Assembly: GCF_003143755.1 (NCBI RefSeq)
Contig: NZ_QFRI01000005.1
Span: 59,897 to 123,896 of the forward strand
DNA from: Algibacter marinivivus
GTDB lineage: Bacteria > Bacteroidota > Bacteroidia > Flavobacteriales > Flavobacteriaceae
DNA: 64,000 nt
Direction: 5' to 3'
The notes under the pieces are model-generated. The model saw nothing but the letters and a program-made list of their open reading frames with translations. It searched no databases and was not told where the DNA came from. Positions 1 through 9,400 of this stretch are shown piece after piece (position 1 is the first letter of the stretch; each line of letters opens with the position of its first letter). A program made the translations under genes and the position numbers.

Positions 1-1062
1 CATAAAGTCAGGTAATCCACCCACATTATGATGACTCTTAATAGTTGCTGACGGACCACCAGTTGCCGAAACACTCTCAATAACATCAGGGTAAATAGTA
101 CCCTGTGCTAACCATTTTACATCTTCTAATTTGTGCGCTTCATCATCAAAAACTTCAATAAAAGCGTTTCCAATAGCTTTACGTTTTTTCTCAGGATCTT
201 CAACACCTTTTAACGCATCTAAAAATCTATCTGAAGCATCAACCCCTTTTACATTAAGCCCCATACCTTCGTATTGATTCAGTACGCTTTCAAATTCATT
301 CTTACGTAACAAACCATTATTTACAAAAATGCAGTATAAGTTTTTCCCAATAGCCTTGTTAAGCAACACCGCCGCAACTGTAGAATCTACGCCTCCAGAA
401 AGCCCTAAAACAACCTTATCGTTTCCAACTTTATTTTGAATGGCTTCAACCGTTTCTTCAACAAAAGAATCTGGTGTCCAGTCTTGATGTATTCCAGCAA
501 TACTTACTAAAAAGTTTTCTAGTAATTGTTTCCCGTCAGTAGAATGATAAACTTCTGGGTGAAATTGTATTGCATAAGTAGTTTCTCCTTGTATTTTGTA
601 AGCAGCATTTTCAACGTCGTTTGTACTAGCTAATAAAGTGGCTTGCGATGGCAGTGCTTTTATAGTATCACTATGACTCATCCAAACTTGGCTACCTTCA
701 GAAATACTTGCAAAAAACGGTTCTCCTTTTTGAATAAAAGACAAATTAGCACGCCCATACTCTCTAGTATTTGATGGTGCAACCTCGCCTCCCGAAAAAT
801 GAGCCAAATACTGTGCACCGTAACAGACGGCAAGCATTGGTTTTTTTCCTCTAATCTCTGATAAGTCTGGATGCAAAGCATCTTCTCCTCTTACAGAGTT
901 TGGGCTACCAGAAAGAATTACTGCCTTGTATTCTTCTATGTTTTTTGGGATTTTATTAAATGGATGTATTTCGGAGTAAATGTTGAGTTCTCTAACTCTA
1001 CGGGCAATAAGCTGTGTATATTGCGATCCGAAGTCTAAAATTAATACCTTGTCATGTTGCAT
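1..1062 (-). CDS. guaA: GMP synthase (glutamine-hydrolysing), 3' end outside the window
   Basis: Converts XMP, ATP and glutamine to GMP, the last step of guanine nucleotide synthesis in the cytoplasm. The open frame has no stop because it runs off the left edge; 354 codons are visible of roughly 510 expected. The N-terminal class I amidotransferase domain shows the opening [17 protein letters not shown], the nucleophile motif AVCYGAQ and the FHPE histidine/glutamate. The ATP pyrophosphatase P-loop follows as [13 protein letters not shown]. The ATG at 1060-1062 gives the usual family N-terminus. It is truncated by the window, not broken. IMP dehydrogenase, the preceding enzyme, is encoded separately at 40454-41926. 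Confidence 0.97.
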   Translation of the reverse strand, partial: MQHDKVLILDFGSQYTQLIARRVRELNIYSEIHPFNKIPKNIEEYKAVILSGSPNSVRGEDALHPDLSEIRGKKPMLAVCYGAQYLAHFSGGEVAPSNTREYGRANLSFIQKGEPFFASISEGSQVWMSHSDTIKALPSQATLLASTNDVENAAYKIQGETTYAIQFHPEVYHSTDGKQLLENFLVSIAGIHQDWTPDSFVEETVEAIQNKVGNDKVVLGLSGGVDSTVAAVLLNKAIGKNLYCIFVNNGLLRKNEFESVLNQYEGMGLNVKGVDASDRFLDALKGVEDPEKKRKAIGNAFIEVFDDEAHKLEDVKWLAQGTIYPDVIESVSATGGPSATIKSHHNVGGLPDFM

Positions 1063-1409
1063 GCGCAAAAATAGGAATTGATTTTATAATGAGGAATTAG
1101 GAACCATTCTTTTTTAGCTTAATTTTAAACATATTTTTGTGAATAACTTCAAACCAAAAACTCTCATTACCTCTCCCAACTACTTCATTATTTCTTACAG
1201 TTACATGGGTAACTAAAAATCATAAAGAAAACCAATAAATAACTCGTTAACTAAATTTGATAATCATGACACACATAATATTTTCTAACATAGAGTTATA
1301 TATTATTATCCAAAATAAATGAAATAATAATTATCATAATTTTATTTTCATGTACTTGATTTCGAAATAATAATTGGTTATTTTTAACATCAACCAACTA
1401 AAATCAAAT
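1063..1409. other. Divergent intergenic region, guaA / TPR regulator
   Basis: About 350 bases between two divergently transcribed genes, very AT-rich. Apart from the TATTTTTG next to guaA I see no clear promoter pair, no RNA gene and no ORF with coding character. Confidence 0.6.
1066..1073 (-). promoter_or_regulatory. Possible -7 element directly before guaA
   Basis: Read on the minus strand this is TATTTTTG, a full match to the Bacteroidota -7 consensus TAnnTTTG, only three bases before the guaA ATG. No TTTG is found about 19 bp upstream (TTCC is there), so the assignment is uncertain. If it is real, the transcript would start at or next to the start codon. Confidence 0.35.
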
Positions 1410-3257
1410 ATGAAAAAGCTCATATTATCTTTACTCATTTTTCCTTGCATTTTATACTCTCAAACTGAAGAAAATATAGATAGCCTAATTAATGTTTTTA
1501 AAATTCAGAAAAATAGTATTGATAAAGTAAAAACTGCTCATAATTTGTTCTTCTATTACAAAGATACTGATCCAAAAAAAACACTTTATTATTTACATCA
1601 AGGGCTAACTATTTCTAAGCTGATAAACTCAAAAAAGGATGCAGCAAATTTTTTGAAAAATATAGGCTATTACTATTCTTTAAATAGAAATATTGATTCA
1701 GTTAAATTTTACTACGATAAATCAGAGAGAGTTTATACAGAGTTAAAAGATAATGAAGGGGTTTTTAGTGTTTTATATAGATGGCAAAAAGCTGAGAATT
1801 TAGAAGGCAATTTTGATAAAGCTCTAGAGCTTTCAAATCAATCAATTGAAATTGCAAAAGAGTTAAAAAGCGGACTAAGAATTAGTGATGTACATCAATT
1901 ACAATCAACTATACACTTGGATAAGGGGGATTATAAAAATGCTACAATACAATTATTTAATGCATTAAGAGCTTTAGATACTCTAGAAAATAAAAACATT
2001 CAAAAAAGAGCTATAATAAATATTGGAATTGGTAGGACAGAAACTTTAAGAAACAATTATAAAGAAGCTATTCCTTATCTAGAGAAAGGAATTGAAATGT
2101 TTAAAGAGGTAAATAACCCAAGATGGCTGTCTATTTCATACATGGAAATAGGAAATACATACTATGATTTAGAGGATTATGAAAAGGCATTATTCTATTA
2201 TAAAGAAGGTTTAAACATTAGCGAAAATGAAGGAATGGAAAGAGTTAATGGGCTTTTTTTAGAAAACATAGGAGCACTTTATTTGGAAAAAAAAGACTAT
2301 GATAAAGCTTTGGAGTATTTTTTTGAATCAAATAAATTTTATCCTAAATATGGTTCTATAAATAATCATATAGTTTATTTAAACGATGTAGGATCAGCTT
2401 ATTATGGTAAAAAAGATTACAAAAAAGCATTAGACTACTACACGCAAACAATCAATTTAGCAGATTCTATAAAGTCTATTGATAATTTATCTGATGGCTA
2501 TTATGAACGTTCTCTGACTTATGAAAAACTAAATAAATATAAACTATCTCTTAACGATTATAAAAAATACAAGAAACTTAAAGACTCAGTATTTAATGAT
2601 ACAAAATCAAAGCAAATTGAAGAATTAAGAGCTGTTTATGAAACAGAAAAAAAAGAACAACAAATTTTGCTTCAAGAAAATGAAATTGATCTTTTAAAAC
2701 AAAAAGGAGAAATAGACACCTTATACAAGGTACTTCTTGGAATAGGCTTTTTATTAACTCTTATTGGTCTATACGCACTAAGACAAAAACTAAAGCGGAG
2801 TAAAATAGAAAAAGAAAAGCTAGACTTAGAGCTAGATTTTAAAAAGAAAGAACTAACAACACATGCCTTACATCTTGCTAAAAAGAATGAAGTTTTAGAA
2901 GATTTAAAACAAAAAGCTAAAGCATTTAAAACATCAGATAATTCACAAAAAGGTTTTAATCAACTTATAAGAACAATTAATTTTGACTTAAAAGATGATA
3001 ATAACTGGGAGAACTTCAGCAAATATTTTGAACAAGTTCATAAAGATTTTAATAGCAATGTAAAGCACAAATTTCCTGATGTAACCTCAAATGAACTTAG
3101 ATTAATGGCATTGTTGAAAATGAATTTATCTTCTAAAGAAATAGCTAATATTCTAAATATCTCGCCAGAAGGCATAAAAAAGGCTCGCTACAGACTAAGG
3201 AAAAAACTCGGAATTTCTACTGAAGACTCTTTACAAGATTTAGTTTTAAATCTCTAA
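1410..3257 (+). CDS. TPR-repeat membrane protein with C-terminal LuxR-like HTH
   Basis: A 615-residue signalling regulator of a type common in flavobacteria. The start at 1410 gives a signal peptide (MKKLILSLLIFPCILYSQ); the longer frame from 1374 would hide it. Residues ~40-400 are tandem tetratricopeptide repeats (for example EKALFYYKEGLNI and KALDYYTQTINLA). A lysine/glutamate-rich coiled coil precedes one membrane segment at ~438-457 (VLLGIGFLLTLIGLYAL). A cytoplasmic coiled coil leads to a LuxR/GerE-like helix-turn-helix at ~560-610 (LSSKEIANILNISPEGIKKA). The topology suggests a periplasmic TPR sensor with a cytoplasmic DNA-binding end, a one-component transmembrane regulator. Targets are unknown. 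It converges on bshC with an 8-bp gap. Confidence 0.85.
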   Translation: MKKLILSLLIFPCILYSQTEENIDSLINVFKIQKNSIDKVKTAHNLFFYYKDTDPKKTLYYLHQGLTISKLINSKKDAANFLKNIGYYYSLNRNIDSVKFYYDKSERVYTELKDNEGVFSVLYRWQKAENLEGNFDKALELSNQSIEIAKELKSGLRISDVHQLQSTIHLDKGDYKNATIQLFNALRALDTLENKNIQKRAIINIGIGRTETLRNNYKEAIPYLEKGIEMFKEVNNPRWLSISYMEIGNTYYDLEDYEKALFYYKEGLNISENEGMERVNGLFLENIGALYLEKKDYDKALEYFFESNKFYPKYGSINNHIVYLNDVGSAYYGKKDYKKALDYYTQTINLADSIKSIDNLSDGYYERSLTYEKLNKYKLSLNDYKKYKKLKDSVFNDTKSKQIEELRAVYETEKKEQQILLQENEIDLLKQKGEIDTLYKVLLGIGFLLTLIGLYALRQKLKRSKIEKEKLDLELDFKKKELTTHALHLAKKNEVLEDLKQKAKAFKTSDNSQKGFNQLIRTINFDLKDDNNWENFSKYFEQVHKDFNSNVKHKFPDVTSNELRLMALLKMNLSSKEIANILNISPEGIKKARYRLRKKLGISTEDSLQDLVLNL

Positions 3258-3265
3258 TTTAATAT

Positions 3266-4867
3266 TTAACAAGTTAAAATTAAGAATTCTGAATTTAGAG
3301 GTTCTAAACTTTCAATAAGGTTTTCAATAAGGCTATCTCCATATTCTAAATATAGTTCTGAAAAATTTATATTTCTTTCCTGGAGGCTACCATTAGGAAA
3401 CAATTCATCCTTAATCTTTGTCATTCTTTCAACCTCATCACGAAGTTTCCTTTTTTGTGCTTTTAATAATCGCTTTTCAAGATTAGCTAAACCTTTTAGT
3501 TGTTTAACTTCTTGAGCTTTTACAGCTCCTAAAAAAGATTTATCTGTTTGTTCTGATAATTTATGTAAATCTTCAAATTGTTGTGTCAAATACTTCTTTT
3601 GTTTAGAAAAATCTATATCAATATTTGAAATTTCTCTAACCTTCTTGTTAATAAAAGCATCTCTTTTCAAAAAAATATCATTATCAGAAATATTTAATTT
3701 TTTAAGTTTTTTTGATTGATTTTCACTTTTAATCAAAACTGAATTCCTTAATAATAACATTGGAAATACAATTTTAACTTTATCAAAATAATCTTTTAAT
3801 TGCATCCAATAAGCTAATTCTCCTCCGCCTCCTATATAGCATAAATTGGGCAAAATTACTTCTTGATACAAAGGACGCATAATCACATTTGGCGAGAACC
3901 TTTCTGGGTGCTCAGACAGTTCTTGCTTTATTTCATTTTTACTCCAAGAAATATTGGTATTTAATACTTTAAAAGTGTCTGTTTCAAAAACAATGCGTTC
4001 TCGTAAACCTTCATTTAAATAAAAAAGATTAATTTCTCTGGGGTTAACTTGAATCTTATAATCTTCAGAAATACTAGCTAATTTCTCGTTTGCTTCTGAA
4101 ACTGCTTTAAAAGATGTTTTATTAAGCAATTCAGTTTCAATAAAAGGAACAAATAATCGCTTCAGAGTTTTATCATTACCATCGATTATAACTAAACCAT
4201 AATCTTTAAATAATTCATTTGCTAAAAAACGAGTAGCATCTGTAAGATTATCATGCTCTACATAAGCCTGATTAAAAAGTTTTTTTAATGTTTTTGCATT
4301 TGTACTATTCCCTAAATCTTGAGAAAATAACTCTAAAACTTCTTCTAAACCATCAGTAGAAAGTTCTCCAACTGCTCCACTTACTTCTTTATTCCATTGA
4401 AATTTTTTGCCCTTAAAATTAAAATAATTAATCTCCTCAAAATCATGGTCTTCAGTAGCCATCCAATATACTGGAACAAAATTATGTTGTGGATATTGTT
4501 GTTTTAGTTGATTAGATAAATTTATTGCTGATATTATTTTATAAAGAAAATAAAGTGGACCTGTAAATAAATTGAGTTGATGACCTGTAACTATTGTAAA
4601 TGTATTTTTTGACGATAAACTTTTGATATTTTGATTGGTTTTATCTGAAAGATCTATATTTTGATATTGTTTACTTAAAGCAGAAACTAAAATACTTCTA
4701 TTTTCCAAAGAAAAAGATTCTGTTTTTTGAGTAATCTGATTTTGAAAATTATCAAGCTTAGGAAAGTGATTATAAAACGATTTTAATTCAGACTTCTCAT
4801 CTAAATAATCACAAATTAATGGTGAGAAATACCCAGTTTTATTAAATGCTATATGATTTTGTTTCAT
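3266..4867 (-). CDS. bshC: Bacillithiol biosynthesis cysteine-adding enzyme BshC
   Basis: Adds cysteine to glucosaminyl-malate in the last step of bacillithiol synthesis, the low-molecular-weight thiol of Firmicutes and many Bacteroidota. The 533-residue length is normal for the YllA/BshC family. The core motifs are visible: TGHQLNLFTGPLYFLYK at ~91-107, VPVYWMATEDHDFEEI at ~131-146 and GGGGELAYWMQLK further on, followed by the long C-terminal coiled-coil region (~440-510). The ATG at 4865-4867 is the natural start. It is a single gene here; bshA and bshB are not in the window. Confidence 0.92.
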   Translation of the reverse strand: MKQNHIAFNKTGYFSPLICDYLDEKSELKSFYNHFPKLDNFQNQITQKTESFSLENRSILVSALSKQYQNIDLSDKTNQNIKSLSSKNTFTIVTGHQLNLFTGPLYFLYKIISAINLSNQLKQQYPQHNFVPVYWMATEDHDFEEINYFNFKGKKFQWNKEVSGAVGELSTDGLEEVLELFSQDLGNSTNAKTLKKLFNQAYVEHDNLTDATRFLANELFKDYGLVIIDGNDKTLKRLFVPFIETELLNKTSFKAVSEANEKLASISEDYKIQVNPREINLFYLNEGLRERIVFETDTFKVLNTNISWSKNEIKQELSEHPERFSPNVIMRPLYQEVILPNLCYIGGGGELAYWMQLKDYFDKVKIVFPMLLLRNSVLIKSENQSKKLKKLNISDNDIFLKRDAFINKKVREISNIDIDFSKQKKYLTQQFEDLHKLSEQTDKSFLGAVKAQEVKQLKGLANLEKRLLKAQKRKLRDEVERMTKIKDELFPNGSLQERNINFSELYLEYGDSLIENLIESLEPLNSEFLILTC

Positions 4868-4994
4868 GCCTTAATTAAAAATCATGTAAATATACAGCTA
4901 TTCTATTTTTAGAAATCTAAAAATTACGTTAAGAGTCTTAAAATAACTTTATATTATTTTGATTAAATTTACTAAAACTCTACTTAAACAAACT

Positions 4995-5780
4995 ATGACT
5001 ATGAATACAACTAAAATCAAATTAATCATAATATGCTTTTCAGTTTTTGTAATGAACTGTAGTAATGATAGCTCTGATGATACAACTAATAGAACATATG
5101 ATGATGTAAGAACAGATTTCCAAAACTTAAATCTTTCTGCAGGAATTAATGATGTTTCATTACTAAATACTGGTAATTTCCTTTGGGATTTTAGAGTCAT
5201 CATGCCTAATAATTCCTCGGGGAACAGACCTTTAATTATTGCTCTACATGGTTTCTCTGGAGATAATACAGATGCCCACAAAGCCACAGCATGCTATATA
5301 GAACCTGGATACGCTAGCTTAGATGCTATAATTATAAGTCCAAATGCTGGTAGCTTTTTCTGGGAAGACCTTATAAATCAACAACAAATTCTATCTCTTG
5401 TTGATTTAGCAGTAACGTATTTACCTGTTGACCCAAATAAAATTGTAGTAACGGGTTATAGCGCTGGTGGAAATGGTAGTTGGTTCTCTGGAGAAGTTCA
5501 ACCTAATGTCTTTTCTGCAGCAATACCAATTGCAAGTTCATATAACACAACTACTAATGGCGTTGCTAGACTTATTGAAACACCTATGTATGTGATTCAT
5601 GGTGAAAATGATGAACTGTTTTCTTTAGAATTAACTGAAGGTTGGGTAAACCAAGCTATTGATGCTGGTGCGGATATTACATTTGTTGTTGCTCCTAATT
5701 TAACTCACCTTCAACCTTGTAGTTATGTGAGTTATATTGAAGACGCTGCTGATTGGTTGGTTAATGATATTTGGAATTAA
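4995..5780 (+). CDS. Lipoprotein alpha/beta hydrolase
   Basis: An exported serine hydrolase of the alpha/beta fold, about 261 residues from the ATG at 4995 (5001 is an equal alternative; the 4959 frame is an extension). The N-terminus is a lipoprotein signal ending VFVMNC-SN, so it is probably anchored by lipid at Cys. The oxyanion-hole region PLIIALHGFSGD is followed by the nucleophile elbow GYSAGGNGS (~154), an acid loop HGENDE (~202) and a late histidine in NLTHLQP (~238), completing a plausible Ser-Asp-His triad. The layout resembles PHB depolymerase/dienelactone hydrolase-like esterases. Substrate unknown. Its stop lies one base from that of the convergent lipoprotein gene. Confidence 0.78.
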   Translation: MTMNTTKIKLIIICFSVFVMNCSNDSSDDTTNRTYDDVRTDFQNLNLSAGINDVSLLNTGNFLWDFRVIMPNNSSGNRPLIIALHGFSGDNTDAHKATACYIEPGYASLDAIIISPNAGSFFWEDLINQQQILSLVDLAVTYLPVDPNKIVVTGYSAGGNGSWFSGEVQPNVFSAAIPIASSYNTTTNGVARLIETPMYVIHGENDELFSLELTEGWVNQAIDAGADITFVVAPNLTHLQPCSYVSYIEDAADWLVNDIWN

Positions 5781-5781
5781 C

Positions 5782-6489
5782 CTATAAAGTTCTAAATTGA
5801 AAAATTTCAGAATCTGAAGTATTACCAACTGAGTCTTTAGTTACTATTTTCCAGTAATAAGTTGTTCCTGAAGATACAGAAACATCTATTTGGTTATTTA
5901 TTACTTCGCTTGCAAAAATATCTGGATTGTTATTGGTGCCAAAATACACATCATAAGCTTCAATATCATTATCAACATCACTCCCAGTCCATTGCAATGT
6001 AACACTAGTAGCGATAAATGATGCTGCCATTTGTGGCGCATTCAAAACTGCAGAAAAAGGCGCATAGGTTTGAACTCCAGGGCCTGCGTTGTAGAATTTC
6101 CAAGTTTCGCTTTCTGCGATTGTGGAACCGCGTTCAGATTCTACATACCACGAATATGGAGTTGCTCTATCAAGTAAAATACCAATTTTATCCTCTGTGG
6201 TTTCATCTTCAATGGTTGCTCCATTAACTAAATTTGTAATAAAAATTTTATATTTATCAGCAATATCACTCGCTTCCCATTCAAAAAAAACAGTACTTGT
6301 TGTTGGTGTAATATCAGCACCAATATTACATAATCCATCCTTGTGAGGAAACTGCAAGTTCACTGTTAGTCTGTCTATTTGACTAGGTTCTTCTGGATCT
6401 AGACTATTAGGGTCCGGATCAACAGTAGAAGGATTACTACAAGAAATTACTAAAAAAATTAAGCAAAATATATAAACTATCTTTTTCAT
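5782..6489 (-). CDS. Fibronectin III-like lipoprotein, last gene of the surface island
   Basis: A 235-residue lipoprotein with signal MKKIVYIFCLIFLVISC and a Pro/Asp-rich linker (DPDPNSLDPEEP). Two beta-sandwich repeats follow, each ending in the fibronectin-like WY..V/YYWKIVTKDSxGNTS pattern (TPYSWYVESERG at ~110; GTTYYWKIVTKDSVGN at ~210). Such modules bind polymers or other surface proteins; the ligand is not evident. The start codon overlaps the stop of the upstream giant LRR gene by four bases (ATGA), so the two are probably translationally coupled and the products may work together at the cell surface. Confidence 0.8.
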   Translation of the reverse strand: MKKIVYIFCLIFLVISCSNPSTVDPDPNSLDPEEPSQIDRLTVNLQFPHKDGLCNIGADITPTTSTVFFEWEASDIADKYKIFITNLVNGATIEDETTEDKIGILLDRATPYSWYVESERGSTIAESETWKFYNAGPGVQTYAPFSAVLNAPQMAASFIATSVTLQWTGSDVDNDIEAYDVYFGTNNNPDIFASEVINNQIDVSVSSGTTYYWKIVTKDSVGNTSDSEIFQFRTL

Positions 6490-9400
6490 TTCTTAACAAT
6501 TTTAAAAATGGATACTGATGATTTTGATGTTAAAAAAACAGTGTAAAGGCCAATACTAAAATCATTAGTATCAACTGATAAACTTCTTGCATCTTTTCTT
6601 TTAATTTCTTCATTATAAACTAATTGCCCCAGATAAGAGTATACACTAATATTAACAATATCATCTTGTAATGCGCCTAAGTAAATATTAAATTCATTTT
6701 GAAAAGGGTTAGGATGTACAAACATTTTATTTGATAATAAAATGCTTTCTTTGTATGAACCCTGACAGGGTTTATCGGTTGAAATTTTAATGGTATTCTT
6801 ACCGCTTTCTAACTGCAAAGTCATTTGAGATTCAGAAGTTTTAAATTCTAAGCCGTTAAAGTTTATTTTATAATTAGAGCTACCAGACATGTTTATACTT
6901 AAAACCTTTCCGTTTACACTTTTACTTGTAATAACCTCTAAATTTTCTGGATGATTAATTACAATATCAAAACAACGTTCAAAGCTTGGTAATTCATCAG
7001 AAGTTAAACACAATCTGTATGTTCCTGCAAGCAGATTAAGAATATCTATTTCATTGGTAAACGCATAATTTCTATCAAAATCATCACCTATTAAACTCGC
7101 TTTATATTCATAAAATTCTTTAGTAGTTATATTTATTTTACCATCGTTATTGTTTAAGCATGTTTCCCCAGTAATCAAAATAGTAAAGTTATCGTTTGGT
7201 AATACCGAAAAAGGGCATCCAAATAAATCTACAGCTTCACCAAATGGAGTTCCTGGACATAAATCATCTTCATTGGCTACACCATCATTATCTGCATCAT
7301 CACAAACTAATTGATAATTTGTAGTTGCATCTTTATACCAATCATCATAAAATCCGTTTATATTTGATACCACGGCAACTGGGTCATCTACCAAAATACA
7401 GCTTAAATCTGGGTTATTTGATGCATTAAACCTTCTCAATATTGTATTTGTGCCATTTTGTATATTCAGTTTATCTTGGGTAAACGCATTGGACGAACAA
7501 AACAATTCTACTAATTTATTATTAACTGTAACATCTAAGGCTTCTAACTGATTCGAAGAACAATTAAGTCTTTCTAAATCTAATAACAAACTTACATCTA
7601 ATGTTGTAAATAAATTAGATGAAATATTCAATGTCGTAAGACCTAAATTGGAGTTTGTGTTAATACTTAATAAGCTATTATTTGATACATCCAAAACACG
7701 CAATTCCGTTAGATTAGAAATGTCTATGGTTGCAAACTGATTGTTTGATGCATTTAAATTATTTAATAATACGTTCTCAATTAAATCTACGGTTGACAAA
7801 ATATTACCTTCAATATTCAGACTTGTAAGTGATTCAAAATCTTCAATACCTGTTAAATCTGAAATACCTTTTTCTACTATACTTAAAGAAGTTAAATTTT
7901 TAATATTTGAAGTTGGCACATAATCATTTAACGGCGCTGTATCAAAACCTAAATCAATTAACGCCTGTTCAAAATTATCATCGGGCACATAGGTTTCACC
8001 AAACCTACAGTCTAAACTATATGCCGTAGTAGCATCTTTTAACCACGTTACACCTGCTGGAGCTGTACCATCGTCAGTTTGTATGCAACTTAAATCGGGA
8101 TTGTTTTGAGCATTTAAATTTGAAATGTTTGAATTTTGCCCATTCTGAAGGTTTAAAACTTCTAATACGTTTGATGCACAACTTAAATCTATAAGAGCAG
8201 TATTTGTTGTAAAGTTTAGTGCTAGAATACTATTCCCATCACAATTAAAACGCTCTAGCAAGGGGATTAAACTCGTGTCAAATTCAGTAAATTGGTTATT
8301 GGAAATATATAGATTTATAATATTTGGGTTTTCTGTTACATCTAAACTTGATAGTGTATTATTAGAACAATTGATTTCTGTTAAGTTTACATTATTGCTA
8401 ATATCTATGTTACTCAAAGCATTATTTGAGCAATCTAGATTTTCTAAAGCAGTAAAATCCTCAATACCTGTAAAATCTGAAATGGCATTTGCGCTAACAT
8501 CCAAAATTGTTACGACTTCTATATTTATTGTAGGCACATAATCATCTAGAGCACCAGTATCATAACCCAAGTTAATCAATGCTTGTTCAAAATTATCATC
8601 AGGAACGTAGGTTTCTCCAAATCTACAATCTAAACTGTACATGGTTATTGCATCTTTCAGCCAACTTGCTGGAACACTATTTACATCATCTACTTGTATA
8701 CAGGTTAGGTTTGGGTTATTAGTTGCTGAAAAACTTAATATCTCGTTATTTATTCCATTTTGAATATTTACAAACTCTAGTTGATTTCCTGATACGTTTA
8801 TTGTGATATCATCTGGACAAAAATCTAACGGATTTCTTGCATTTTTTTCAGGACAAGCACCAATACCCATGCTGGTTAAATCTAAAGCTCCAACAATATC
8901 ATTATTACTACAATTAAATGTTTTAAGTTGATTTAAATTATTAGGTATTTGTAAATTAGCTAAATCGTTATTACTAACATTTAATTCAATTAAATTCATA
9001 TTTAAACTTGCATCCAAATCCGATAATTGATTATCGTTGATTGATAGATATTTTAGGGAAGGCAAATTATTTAATACCGAAGATAATTGACTAATTTGAT
9101 TATTATCTAAAACTAAACTCTCTAAAATTACCGAGGACAAATCGTCTATCTCTGTTAATTCATTATTAGATCCAGAAAGTGCTATTAAAGCTATGGTAGC
9201 AGACAAATTTACATCAGTTAGTTTGTTATCAGAAAAATCAAGAACCTCTAAATTAGCGTTTGATATTACATCTAGCGAGGTTAAACTATTAGACCTACAA
9301 TTTAAATTAGTCAATGCTAAACTTCTACTAGCTACTAAAGTTGATAACTCATTATTACTACAACTTAATAATTGCAATGTAAAATTATCTGTAGCGTAAC

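Noticed and set aside
1..1062. Truncated guaA as a pseudogene
   Set aside because: The frame is open to the first base of the window; the missing C-terminal part is simply outside it.
4949..5287. 112-codon minus-strand ORF opposite the hydrolase gene
   Set aside because: Antisense shadow of the recognisable lipoprotein hydrolase, with no credible protein character.
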